DNA from: Chitinophaga sp. Ak27
GTDB lineage: Bacteria > Bacteroidota > Bacteroidia > Chitinophagales > Chitinophagaceae
DNA length: 64,000 nucleotides
Assembly (NCBI RefSeq): GCF_012726295.1
Contig: NZ_JABAOB010000007.1
Location: 62,001-126,000 of the forward strand
Direction of reading: 5' to 3'
Part shown: positions 8,586 to 17,632 of the stretch, piece by piece
Layout: each line of letters opens with the position of its first letter
Numbering within the stretch: the stretch's first letter is position 1
The notes under the pieces: model-generated
The model's database searches: none
The model's input: only the letters and a program-made list of their open reading frames with translations
What the model was told of the DNA's origin: nothing
Translations under genes and position numbers: made by a program

Positions 8586-11500
8586 ATGCTTTTTTCTGCT
8601 TTAAACCAGCCGTGGAGGCTAGGATTAGCCCGGCGTGGCTTATTCTACCGTCCAGTATCAACCAAAATACCGTTCGCGATGAAACTAACATTTGTTTTAT
8701 TAACTGTCGTCTTAGTTCAGGCACAAGCCATAGGACTGGCGCAGTCTATTACTGCCAAACTAAACAAAGAGCCTTTGCGTAATGTGTTTAAAATTATTGA
8801 GAAACAGACGGGAGTAACTGTTTTCTATAATGATGAACATATTAAGAATGCGCATCCTGTGACTATTGAGGCACAGCAGATGCCATTGGATGATTTCCTT
8901 ACTGCCATTTTGAAGCCGGAGAAACTTGCTTTCGAGATAAAGCAGGGTAATGTGGTAGTGATGCGCAGAGATATTGGCGCATCCGGTAGAAATGGAAATT
9001 TATCCGCTGCTGCCGAGCTTAAAACGAAAGTGTCCGGATTAATCACGGACGCTGATAAAAATCCGCTGCCTGGAGCTACCATCCGTATTAAAGGTAGCCA
9101 GGTAGTAGCCGTGAGTGATGAAAAGGGGACGTTTCATATAGAAGCGGAAAAAGGCGCAGTGTTGATAATAAGCTTCATAGGATTCAATGAAAAAGAGGTG
9201 AAGGTAAACGATTCAGAAATGATTTCGGTCATTCTGGCGCCTTCTGAACAAAAGCTGGAATCTATTGAAATTGTTTCTACGGGTTATCAGAACATTACCA
9301 GGGAACGAAATACAGGGGCAGTAGCAAAGGTAGACATGAGCGTTGTTGCCAGCAGATCCAGCAGTACCAATATCCTCCAAAGGCTGGATGGGCTTGTACC
9401 CGGCCTGGTGGTAAATAATGCACCGGGCGGAGAGCCATTACTGGTTCGGGGTTTGACTTCTCTCAACTCTACCAGGTCGCCATTGATCGTGGTAGACGGC
9501 GTGGAATTACCGGGTGATAATACCAGTGATGCATCCCGTAATAATATAATGAACACCACTAACCCCATCGCCAATATCAATCCGCAGGATATTGCAGATA
9601 TAACTGTTCTGAAAGATGCCTCGGCAGCTTCTATCTGGGGTGCAAAAGCGGCGAATGGGGTGATTGTGATTACTACCAAAAAAGGTAAAACAGGACAAAA
9701 ACTGCGGGTCGATTACGACGGTTATTATAATTTCCAGGGCAAACCGGATCTGTCCTATATCCCGAAAATGAACAGCAGGGATTTTATTGCTACCGCAAAA
9801 GAAATCTTTCCTCAATATGCGCCCTATTATAGCTCGAGTGCAGTACAGGCCTTTGCTCCGGTTCCTCCGCACCTGCAAATTCAATATGATGCGTATCGGG
9901 GGCTAATCACCGGCGCGCAGGCGGATAAGGCGCTGGATAGTTTGGCAGCCATCGATAACAGACGTGAAATTTCCAATATTTTTTACAGAAATGCAGCCTC
10001 AACTAATCATACGGTCTCGCTTTCAGGGGGCGGCGACATTTACAGTTTTTATGGATCGCTGAACTATACCGGTATTCAAAGCAGCACACCAGGTGAACGG
10101 AATAATTCGTATAAGTTGAATGTCAGACAGGATTTCAATTTCAATAAAAAATTGCAGTTCTCGGTAATCACTGATCTCACCAATACAGTAGCAAGTACTT
10201 CAAATCTGGGTATAGGAGTGTTGGCCCCGGATGTTTCCATCGTACCTTATCAGCGGTTCCGCGATAATGCAGGAAATCCGCTGGCAGTGAATTTCCTGGG
10301 AAATTACAGCGATTCTCTCCGACTTGATTATGCTGCCAGGAGCCGGGTTAACCTGGACTACGTTCCGCTTGATGAGTTTAACAGGGGATATTCAAAGAGT
10401 AGCAGTATATCCGGAAGAGTGGTGGGAAGCGCGAAATTACAATTGCTGAAAGGACTTCGCTTTGAGGGTACTTATGGCTACCAGACATTTGCAAGAAACA
10501 ACCGGACAGTTCAGTACCAGGAAAGTTACGTGGTAAGAGACCAGCTGGTAGGTTTTACCCAGGCGCCAACTATAAACAGCACACCCAGGTATTGGTTACC
10601 AAAGGATGGGGGGATGCTCAATGTAAATAATGCGTCCCAGAAAAGCTGGACAGTAAGAAATCAGTTGATATTCGATCGGAATTGGGATCCGCATCAACTG
10701 ACGGTAATGGCAGGACAAGAAGCTACAAGTACCACACCATTGACATCATCTGCTACCTACTATGGCTGGGATGATCAGTTGCAGGTTTCCCGTCCGGTAA
10801 ATATGGATACGCTCATGAAAGGGATTACAGGAACGGTATCCGGCGTGCTGGGAAGAAGGTTGCCATCAAATAATGTGGGTGGAGGAGAAGGGGCTATCGC
10901 CAGAACCACCTCTTACTATTCCACATTGGGGTACATGTATCAATGGAAGTATGCACTGAATGCGAGTTGGAGGATTGATGAGAGCAATTTATTTGGCCTT
11001 GCCAAATCTGCTCAAAACAGGCCCGTTTATAGCATAGGCGGTAAATGGTTGATGAACCGGGAAGACTTCATGAAATCGTTTACATGGCTGGACCGGCTCC
11101 ACCTGAGATTCACCTATGGCATAACAGGTAATGCACCCAAGCCTGCCCAGGCAGCATCATTCGATATCCTGCAATCCTCATCGAACGTAAACTATGTTTC
11201 AGGCGTTGGTTTGGTTATCGGCACTCCCGGCAACAATAAGCTTACTTGGGAGGGGACCACTGTCTATAACGCAGGCCTGGATTTTACAGTGCTGGGTGGA
11301 AGACTGGGCGGTTCAATAGACGGATATATAAAGAAGACCAATAACCTGATCGGCTCATTGATGACGGCGCCGTTGACTGGATATGCAACTGTTATCGGTA
11401 ATTACGGCGACCTTGAAAATAAAGGGTTTGAGTTTAGCTTGACCTCACTTAATGTTATTTCCCGGGATTTCAACTGGAATACCGTCCTGAACCTGTCGTA

Positions 11501-12236
11501 CAACAAAAATAAGATAACAAGGATGGCAACAGCAACTGCCATCACAACCGGTACAGGAATGATCGGAACATCCTTCGCGGAAGGTAAACCAGCATATGCT
11601 GTATTCGAATTTATCAACGGCGGACTTAATGCGGCGGGAGATCCACAGATTATCCAGGCCGACGGAAAAATACTGTCTGATAAAAATGGCTCCAAACCTG
11701 AAGACGTTCATTTGGCAGGAACTTCTCAACCTATCGCGACAGGTGGATTATTCAATACATTTTATTACAGGCGGTTTCAACTGGGAATTAATATCAGCTT
11801 TAACTTAGGACATGTATTGTTCCGTGATTTTAATAATTTTTGGCAAGATCCCCTTTATCAGAACACGCTTCAACCCGACTTTGCTAATCGCTGGAAGACG
11901 CCGGGAGATGAAAATAAAACCAATATCCCCAGGTATGCCTATAACACTACCATCGACAATGGCAGAAATATCTATTACTACACCTACTCTAACCTGAATT
12001 CATTTGATGCGTCTTATGCAAAGATCAGGGAGATCACGCTTTCCTATGATGTAGGTAAGACATTGGTTCGGAGACTACATGCGGAAGGATTGACTTTCAG
12101 GGCACAGGTATCTAATCTCATGCTCTGGAAGAGGAACCACTTCGGGATTGATCCGGAGTTTCAATCGCCTGCAGGTGTCAGAAATATCCGTATAGGACAA
12201 GGTACATTCACAGTTGGCGCACACATTACTCTTTAA
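8586..12236 (+). CDS. SusC/RagA TonB-linked outer-membrane transporter with STN signalling domain
   Basis: About 1216 aa from ATG 8586; ATG 8514 and ATG 8679 are alternatives, the last beginning directly at the signal peptide (MKLTFVLLTVVLVQAQA). Domains in order: signal peptide; STN/secretin-TonB domain (NVFKIIEKQTGVTVFY, LDDFLTAIL) that signals to FecR; carboxypeptidase-regulatory-like beta domain (VSGLITDADKNPLPGATIRI); TonB plug (IADITVLKDASAASIWGAKA, GVIVITTKKGK); and a 22-strand-type barrel ending in an aromatic-poor TVGAHITL strand. The STN domain is what couples uptake to the sigma/FecR pair upstream. The substrate is unknown; the linked thioredoxins hint at something other than a simple glycan. 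Confidence 0.95.
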   Translation: MLFSALNQPWRLGLARRGLFYRPVSTKIPFAMKLTFVLLTVVLVQAQAIGLAQSITAKLNKEPLRNVFKIIEKQTGVTVFYNDEHIKNAHPVTIEAQQMPLDDFLTAILKPEKLAFEIKQGNVVVMRRDIGASGRNGNLSAAAELKTKVSGLITDADKNPLPGATIRIKGSQVVAVSDEKGTFHIEAEKGAVLIISFIGFNEKEVKVNDSEMISVILAPSEQKLESIEIVSTGYQNITRERNTGAVAKVDMSVVASRSSSTNILQRLDGLVPGLVVNNAPGGEPLLVRGLTSLNSTRSPLIVVDGVELPGDNTSDASRNNIMNTTNPIANINPQDIADITVLKDASAASIWGAKAANGVIVITTKKGKTGQKLRVDYDGYYNFQGKPDLSYIPKMNSRDFIATAKEIFPQYAPYYSSSAVQAFAPVPPHLQIQYDAYRGLITGAQADKALDSLAAIDNRREISNIFYRNAASTNHTVSLSGGGDIYSFYGSLNYTGIQSSTPGERNNSYKLNVRQDFNFNKKLQFSVITDLTNTVASTSNLGIGVLAPDVSIVPYQRFRDNAGNPLAVNFLGNYSDSLRLDYAARSRVNLDYVPLDEFNRGYSKSSSISGRVVGSAKLQLLKGLRFEGTYGYQTFARNNRTVQYQESYVVRDQLVGFTQAPTINSTPRYWLPKDGGMLNVNNASQKSWTVRNQLIFDRNWDPHQLTVMAGQEATSTTPLTSSATYYGWDDQLQVSRPVNMDTLMKGITGTVSGVLGRRLPSNNVGGGEGAIARTTSYYSTLGYMYQWKYALNASWRIDESNLFGLAKSAQNRPVYSIGGKWLMNREDFMKSFTWLDRLHLRFTYGITGNAPKPAQAASFDILQSSSNVNYVSGVGLVIGTPGNNKLTWEGTTVYNAGLDFTVLGGRLGGSIDGYIKKTNNLIGSLMTAPLTGYATVIGNYGDLENKGFEFSLTSLNVISRDFNWNTVLNLSYNKNKITRMATATAITTGTGMIGTSFAEGKPAYAVFEFINGGLNAAGDPQIIQADGKILSDKNGSKPEDVHLAGTSQPIATGGLFNTFYYRRFQLGINISFNLGHVLFRDFNNFWQDPLYQNTLQPDFANRWKTPGDENKTNIPRYAYNTTIDNGRNIYYYTYSNLNSFDASYAKIREITLSYDVGKTLVRRLHAEGLTFRAQVSNLMLWKRNHFGIDPEFQSPAGVRNIRIGQGTFTVGAHITL

Positions 12237-12251
12237 TTAAAACTGCTTAAG

Positions 12252-13709
12252 ATGATGAAATCCATTCATAGGGCATTATTACCCATTCTGTCTATATCGT
12301 TGATGCTTCAGACTTCATGCTCCAAAGACTTTTTGGAAATTGAGCCTAAAGGCTCCCGTGTGGCCAAAAATACGCTGGACTACGAGCAATTAATGAATGC
12401 AGTGAGTCTGCAGGTTTCCTATCCGCCGTCTTTATACATGGGCGATGAAATGGCAGCCCAGGCAACCTACATGGATGCGGCCCAGATCAGAACACAAAGG
12501 CTGTTCAGGTTTGAAGCAAGGGTATACGATGAAGATCAGCTTCCCAATGAAACATGGCCACTAACCAACATTTATACGTTTAACAAGGTCATAAACGAAG
12601 TGATGCAATCAGAAGGAGGAACTGATCAGCAAAAACGTGCCATCCTCGCGGAGGCTAAAGTCGGACGGGCGCTTTGCCATCTTTATTTTCTGAATGATTT
12701 TTCGTTGCCCTATAATGCTGCTACCGCTGCCACGGATTTGGGAGTGCCACTGCTTACAAAGGCAGACGTAACCCAAACAACATTTGTACGGGCCTCTGTA
12801 CAGGAATGTTATGATTTTATCATAAAAGATTTGACAGATGCATTGCCAGACCTTGGCCCATTAATACATAGGCGGAAATTTTCCAGGCTGGCGGCAGAAT
12901 TTATATTGGGCCGTGTTTATCTGTATATGGCAAAGTTCAATGAGGCCAGCACACATGTGGATGCTGCATTCGCGGAGCTTGATAAAGCTGCAGTGCCGCT
13001 CGCGCTATACGATTATAACATAGTGCTTGATCCTGCTAACGATAATTCATGGTTTCCTGACTTCGGTTTCGGACTTTCAAATTATCCATTGGCTGCCAAC
13101 AATGCGCAGGTGATATACAATCTCAGTATGATTAATTTTCAGCTGCAACAAGCCAATACCTATGTGTTTTCTCCGGAAACGGCCGCCTTATATGATCCGG
13201 CAGATAAACGCCTGGAACTGTTTTCAGGAATTGAAATGTTCAATCCCGACAAAACCTTTCCAGGAGGAATGAGACGCTACTCCGCATCACTTTTTTCCGG
13301 TTTGGAAATCGGCCCCTCATTGCCTGACCTCTACCTGATGCGCGCAGAACTTAAAGCAAGGGCAGGTGACCTTACAGGGGCAAAGCGCGATCTCGAAACG
13401 CTGCGGTCAAAAAGAATGCCCGCCAATATCGCAACTGTACCTGCAAATATAGTGGGCAGCAAAGAGGCATTGGTGCGCTATATCCTTGATGAACGTATTC
13501 GTGAATTCGCCACCTCCGGCATGCGCTGGTGGGATATGCGCCGGCTTTCAGTTGACCCGGTTTATAGCAATACGGTGAAGTATACACATAAACTTTATGA
13601 TGACGCCGGCAACGAAGTGGCAACCTATACGCTCAAGCCCGCGAGATTTGCCCTGAAGTTCGGTGAAAAGATGCTGGCCGAGAACAAGGGATTGGTGGAA
13701 AATAAATAG
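12252..13709 (+). CDS. SusD/RagB-family lipoprotein partner of the upstream SusC
   Basis: 485 aa, starting 15 nt after SusC. The leader ends in a lipobox (MLQTSCSKDF, Cys about residue 24). The typical N-terminal LEIEPKGSRV segment, TPR-like helices (AILAEAKVGRALCHLYFLND) and the C-terminal signature (YILDERIREFATSGMRWWDMRRL) are present. It caps the SusC barrel and helps select the ligand. It is shorter in the loop regions than many glycan-binding SusDs. The pair belongs to the group controlled by the ECF sigma/FecR system; no glycosidase follows, so peptide, cofactor or other ligands are possible. Confidence 0.94.
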   Translation: MMKSIHRALLPILSISLMLQTSCSKDFLEIEPKGSRVAKNTLDYEQLMNAVSLQVSYPPSLYMGDEMAAQATYMDAAQIRTQRLFRFEARVYDEDQLPNETWPLTNIYTFNKVINEVMQSEGGTDQQKRAILAEAKVGRALCHLYFLNDFSLPYNAATAATDLGVPLLTKADVTQTTFVRASVQECYDFIIKDLTDALPDLGPLIHRRKFSRLAAEFILGRVYLYMAKFNEASTHVDAAFAELDKAAVPLALYDYNIVLDPANDNSWFPDFGFGLSNYPLAANNAQVIYNLSMINFQLQQANTYVFSPETAALYDPADKRLELFSGIEMFNPDKTFPGGMRRYSASLFSGLEIGPSLPDLYLMRAELKARAGDLTGAKRDLETLRSKRMPANIATVPANIVGSKEALVRYILDERIREFATSGMRWWDMRRLSVDPVYSNTVKYTHKLYDDAGNEVATYTLKPARFALKFGEKMLAENKGLVENK

Positions 13710-13811
13710 CACTGGTAAGTAAATGACAGCATACGGCTCTGCCATATTTACCCGGCAGGAAATTTCAATCGTAATAATTCAAAATTTTTAATACCGTTTA
13801 ATCTGAATCTG

Positions 13812-15104
13812 ATGAAAATGAAAAAGTTAATCTTGCTGTTGCTGATTTCGGGGTCCGTCTTCGCGCAGCAATCGCCATCTGCAAAGTATAACTTTAAGGA
13901 TTTTACCTCAATAGTAAACGTGGAAGACCAGGAGAAGCAATACAATGAAATGTTGAAAGCAAATCCAATAGACCCTGCCAAACCATCTATGTATGAGGAA
14001 TACCGTGCGCAGCTGGCCATGGGATGGCTTACCAAAGGAAATTTTGAACGTTATTGGTATTATAAAAATACCAGGCCGAAATTTAACGTACTTCAATTCC
14101 TGTCTCTGACTTATGCACTGGACAATCTCTTTGATGAAAATACTAATCCGCATGAAGTGGAAAAGGTATCAGCCGGGATATTGGAAGATCTACACACAGG
14201 AGAACTGAAAGATGGAATTGGCAGAACGCAGACCGTTTTGGAGATAAATGCTGCAACAAATGCTCAACTGGGAAATACAGATGCGGCATTACAGTTATTG
14301 GCGAAATCTTCGGAAGTAAAAGACGGTATGCGCGAAATGCACTATTTCAAAGATGCAAAATCCAATTACCTGAACCGGTATGGCGTAGTGATGTTGGCTG
14401 CCGGTAAGTACCAGGCGGCATTCGATACCTTAAGTAAAGCATTCAGAGAGGCGGAATCAAACCCGGTTATGGTGAATACATTCAGGTTGGTATATAAAAA
14501 GGTAAAGGGTACCGAAAATGGATTCGAGGAATATCTTAAATCCCTGAAGGATGAAGCATACCATCACTGTTATAAGGAAGTGGAAACGTTGTACATAGCA
14601 TCACCTAAAACGACGCTCGACGGTGCAATACCAAGCCCGGGAGGAGATGGTAAAATGTTTACGCTTTTTCATGCCACGAAACCTGTAAAAGATATATCAC
14701 TGCCAGATCTGGAAGGGAATATTGTTCATCTCAGCGATTATAAGAACAAAGTGCTGGCCCTGGATTTCTGGTCCACAGGATGTACTCCCTGTGTAGCCGC
14801 TTTCAGCGGATTTGAGCGCGTAGTGGCAGACTATAAAAAAGATGTATTTCAAATGTTTGTGGTAAGCCTGTTTGAAGACAGCGCTACCGTGAAAACTTTC
14901 GTGAAGAAAAAAGGGATTACCCTCAATGTTTTACAGGATGAAGAAAACAAGTTCTTTGATGTCCAGGGAACACCCACTAAAATCATATTTGACCCATTGG
15001 GTAATATAAGATTCTTTAGTTCTGGTTACGCAGGTTCCACAGACAGGGAGTATTATAAGCTGAAGTCTATGGTAGAGATCACAAAATCCAGGTATAAAGG
15101 GTAA
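13812..15104 (+). CDS. Exported TlpA/thioredoxin-fold protein with long N-terminal helical domain (CTPC)
   Basis: 430 aa with a Sec signal peptide (MKMKKLILLLLISGSVFAQ). The first ~290 residues are mostly helical with no family I recognise; repeats such as NAQLGNTDAALQLLAKS suggest TPR-like packing. The C-terminal ~140 residues are a TlpA/AhpC-TSA thioredoxin fold (ISLPDLEGNIVHLSDYKNKV, ALDFWSTGCTPCVAAF, GTPTKIIFDPLG). The redox motif is C-T-P-C near residues 323-326, preceded by STG instead of the usual ASW. It probably works in the periplasm on disulphides. It follows SusD by about 100 nt and is the first of three consecutive thioredoxin genes. Confidence 0.88.
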   Translation: MKMKKLILLLLISGSVFAQQSPSAKYNFKDFTSIVNVEDQEKQYNEMLKANPIDPAKPSMYEEYRAQLAMGWLTKGNFERYWYYKNTRPKFNVLQFLSLTYALDNLFDENTNPHEVEKVSAGILEDLHTGELKDGIGRTQTVLEINAATNAQLGNTDAALQLLAKSSEVKDGMREMHYFKDAKSNYLNRYGVVMLAAGKYQAAFDTLSKAFREAESNPVMVNTFRLVYKKVKGTENGFEEYLKSLKDEAYHHCYKEVETLYIASPKTTLDGAIPSPGGDGKMFTLFHATKPVKDISLPDLEGNIVHLSDYKNKVLALDFWSTGCTPCVAAFSGFERVVADYKKDVFQMFVVSLFEDSATVKTFVKKKGITLNVLQDEENKFFDVQGTPTKIIFDPLGNIRFFSSGYAGSTDREYYKLKSMVEITKSRYKG

Positions 15105-15176
15105 TGCGGATTGCGCCTGTTGGATGATATTAACTGAATTTAAACGAATGTGGCTTTTGCCCTGCAAAAAGTATTT

Positions 15177-16094
15177 ATGAGAAGAGTGTTTTTTTTGATA
15201 TTGACCAGTCTGGCAGCTTTGTCCGGCATTGCGCAGGATAACCACCCCGTTTCGTGGAAATTCCGCAGTGACTCAATAGCGCCGCTCACCTTTAAGATTG
15301 CCTTCGTGGCATCTATCAACGAACCGTTTCATATCTATCCACAGTCTTATGATGGTGGAATGGGAATGCCTACTACTATTACATGGGGAGAAAATCCGAA
15401 TGTTCAGTTGATAGGAGAGATGGAGGAAAAAGGAGCAGCATCTTCTGCCGGGGAAACGGTGGCTTACTACGCGAAGGGTGTTACGTTTTCGCAAACTATC
15501 AAACTCAAAGCAGATGAGAAAACAGTATTGCATTTCCGGATCAGGTACATGGCATGCAATAATCAAATGTGTCTTCCTCCTTCATCAAAGGAGTATACGC
15601 TGATTGTAAATGATGCTAACGGTATTATCGTTACTGCTGAAAATGAAAAAAATATACAGGCGCCGGGTATACAGGCAGCAGTACAATATGAGGACTTTAC
15701 GCTGCCGGATGTAAAAGGGAAAAAAATCTACACCAAAACAATCATCTCCAATAACAGGTATACATTTATTGATTTCTGGGCTAGTTGGTGTTCACCATGC
15801 AGAATGCAGGCAAAAGCGCTTATTCCGCTTTATGCCAGGTATAAGACCAAAGGGCTGGGTGTAATTGGCGTTTCTCTCGATACCGATGCTGCTGCCTGGA
15901 AAAAGGCAATAGAGAAGGATGGTTATACCTGGACGAACCTGGCAGACCTGAAAGGATTTGATTCTCCTGTTACTAAAAAATATCAGATTAAAACTATTCC
16001 CAGGAATTTCCTGATCGATAACAAAGGTGTAATTGTTGCCAGGGATCTCCATGGAAAAGCGTTGGAAGCAAAGCTGATGGAACTGTTTAACTAA
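15177..16094 (+). CDS. Exported protein with DsbD-alpha-like N-terminal and TlpA-type C-terminal domains
   Basis: 305 aa from ATG 15177, which opens directly on a signal peptide (MRRVFFLILTSLAALSGIAQ); a GTG 27 nt upstream is less likely. Residues about 20-150 resemble the N-terminal electron-transfer domain of DsbD (VSWKFRSDSIAPLTFKIAF; IRYMACNNQMCLPPSSKEY, with the two cysteines of that domain). The C-terminal half is a thioredoxin fold with W-C-S-P-C (near residue 205) and the cis-proline segment IKTIPRNFLIDNKG. Having DsbD-alpha and TlpA units in one chain suggests that the protein passes electrons internally. Second of three thioredoxin genes downstream of a SusCD pair. Confidence 0.87.
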   Translation: MRRVFFLILTSLAALSGIAQDNHPVSWKFRSDSIAPLTFKIAFVASINEPFHIYPQSYDGGMGMPTTITWGENPNVQLIGEMEEKGAASSAGETVAYYAKGVTFSQTIKLKADEKTVLHFRIRYMACNNQMCLPPSSKEYTLIVNDANGIIVTAENEKNIQAPGIQAAVQYEDFTLPDVKGKKIYTKTIISNNRYTFIDFWASWCSPCRMQAKALIPLYARYKTKGLGVIGVSLDTDAAAWKKAIEKDGYTWTNLADLKGFDSPVTKKYQIKTIPRNFLIDNKGVIVARDLHGKALEAKLMELFN

Positions 16095-16187
16095 ATGCGA
16101 GACGCTTTTTCTGATGGTAACATATTAATCACCCATTGCAATTCTTATTATAATTCGATTTCTGAACCCTAATTAATCCTACTTAAA

Positions 16188-17336
16188 TTGAGAAAGTTAA
16201 TTATAGCCGGTTTGTCAATAATGTCATTGACAGCTTTTGCTCAAAGTAATAATAAGTTTACTATCAATGGCAAATATGGCACAGGCAACGCTCCTGGGAA
16301 GGCATACCTGGAGTATACGATGGAGGGTAAATCCATTGTTGATTCCGTTGAATTGAAGAATGGTGCTTTCAGGTTTGCCGGCAGGGCATCCACTTCGCCG
16401 GTATCCGCTACATTAACCTTTGATACGAAAGGCGTTGGGAGAACTAACAGCCTTGAACAGGTAACCGTTTATCTTGAGCCGGGTAGCATTCATATTAAAA
16501 CGAATGGAGCTACAGTAGAAGGAGTGCAGGTAACCGGAACGCCCAGGAATAATGATTATAATGATCTTAATAGCCTGGTTGATGCCGGCTTTTCACAAAT
16601 GACCGATGAAGACAGGCAATTCATGGGAGGAAAAGTGTCTCCACAGGCCACGCAGGATTACGAGGCCAAAGCGGAAGGATTTCGGAAGAGGTTTAGTGAC
16701 ATGACCAAAGGTGCCTATATTAAGTTCATCCAGTCCCATCCTGCATCAATGCTCAGCTTAGAATTGTTTCCCAAAATCGCTTATGACCAACGCTATGACG
16801 TAGTGAAGCCCTTGTTCGACGGTTTATCATTCAAAATAAAAAATAGTAAGGAAGGTAAAAAAGTGGCCGCTAACCTGGATAAAATGAGAGTAACTGCAAT
16901 AGGGCAACCGGCGCCAGACTTTGAAGTTCCCGATGCAGAAGGGAAGCTGGTTAAACTTTCGTCATTTCGTGGTAAGTATGTATTGGTCGACTTTTGGGCT
17001 TCCTGGTGCGGGCCATGCAGGGCAGAGAACCCAAACCTGGTGAAAGTCTACAATAAATTCAAGGACCAGAACTTCACAATTGTAGGTATTTCTCTCGATA
17101 AGTCTGACAGCAAGGCATTGTGGTTGGCGGCCGTTAAAAATGACGGACTTCTATGGCTTCAGCTTTCTGATCTGAAATTTTGGAATAGTGCGGCTGCAAA
17201 ATCATATGGTGTCCAGGCAATTCCTCAGAATTTTTTGATCAATCCTGATGGAATTATAGTTGGAAAAACATTGTCAGGAAAAGCATTGGATGAAACATTA
17301 AGCGAAATATTTTATCCTGTGCAAACGGCTAACTGA
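16188..17336 (+). CDS. Exported TlpA-family thioredoxin with DUF4369-like N-terminal domain
   Basis: 382 aa. It starts at TTG 16188: an in-frame stop at 16170-16172 and no ATG/GTG in between make TTG the only sensible choice, and it opens on a signal peptide (MRKLIIAGLSIMSLTAFAQ). Residues about 22-120 are a DUF4369-like beta domain (FTINGKYGTGNAPGKAYLEY). The C-terminal 150 residues are a thioredoxin fold with WASWCGPCRAENPNL (Cys near 273 and 276), GISLDKSD and VQAIPQNFLINPDG. This two-domain architecture is common in Bacteroidetes periplasm. It ends the ECF-SusCD-thioredoxin locus and is followed by a hairpin at 17382-17407. Confidence 0.92.
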   Translation: MRKLIIAGLSIMSLTAFAQSNNKFTINGKYGTGNAPGKAYLEYTMEGKSIVDSVELKNGAFRFAGRASTSPVSATLTFDTKGVGRTNSLEQVTVYLEPGSIHIKTNGATVEGVQVTGTPRNNDYNDLNSLVDAGFSQMTDEDRQFMGGKVSPQATQDYEAKAEGFRKRFSDMTKGAYIKFIQSHPASMLSLELFPKIAYDQRYDVVKPLFDGLSFKIKNSKEGKKVAANLDKMRVTAIGQPAPDFEVPDAEGKLVKLSSFRGKYVLVDFWASWCGPCRAENPNLVKVYNKFKDQNFTIVGISLDKSDSKALWLAAVKNDGLLWLQLSDLKFWNSAAAKSYGVQAIPQNFLINPDGIIVGKTLSGKALDETLSEIFYPVQTAN

Positions 17337-17381
17337 CGCTGGGGTGTAACCTATTGCTGAATGTAAGAATGTAAATAAGAA

Positions 17382-17407
17382 AGGGCTGTTCTACAAAGAA
17401 CAGCCCT
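17382..17407. terminator. Hairpin terminator between thioredoxin gene and tRNA-Met
   Basis: A perfect 11-bp stem (17382-17392 / 17397-17407) with loop ACAA. Read on the minus strand it is followed by a T-rich tail (TTCTTATTT), so it best serves as terminator of the tRNA-Met transcript, and possibly also of the convergent tlpA gene. Confidence 0.75.
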
Positions 17408-17435
17408 CAAGCAATTTAGGAGAATCTTCCATTCG

Positions 17436-17509
17436 TAGCGAGATCGGGAGTTGAACCCGAGACCTTTGGGTTATGAATCCAACGCTCTAACCACCTGAGC
17501 TACCTCGCC
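17436..17509 (-). tRNA. tRNA-Met (CAT anticodon)
   Basis: The minus-strand cloverleaf is complete: acceptor GGCGAGG pairing with TCTCGCT (with G-U at both ends), D-arm GCTC..GAGC, anticodon loop TTCATAA, T-arm TCGGG-TTCAACT-CCCGA, discriminator A. CCA is not encoded. The anticodon stem lacks the three G-C pairs of an initiator tRNA and position 1 is paired, so it is elongator-type; an Ile2 (lysidine-modified CAT) tRNA cannot be fully excluded by eye. Confidence 0.93.
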
Positions 17510-17572
17510 ATATTCCTTTTTCGACCCGCTGTAACTACCATCTGTAGCGACTGCTGATCCAAAACGGGAGTG

Positions 17573-17603
17573 CAAAGATAACGGCTTAAAAATGAAAATT
17601 CAA
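17573..17603 (-). promoter_or_regulatory. Promoter of tRNA-Met
   Basis: On the minus strand TTG (17603-17601), a 20-nt spacer, then TATCTTTG (17580-17573), which matches the Bacteroidetes TTG-N19-21-TAnnTTTG consensus. It lies about 60 nt before the tRNA 5' end. Confidence 0.8.
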
Positions 17604-17632
17604 AATGTATCTCCCTTTTTTTAGAAATTTTT

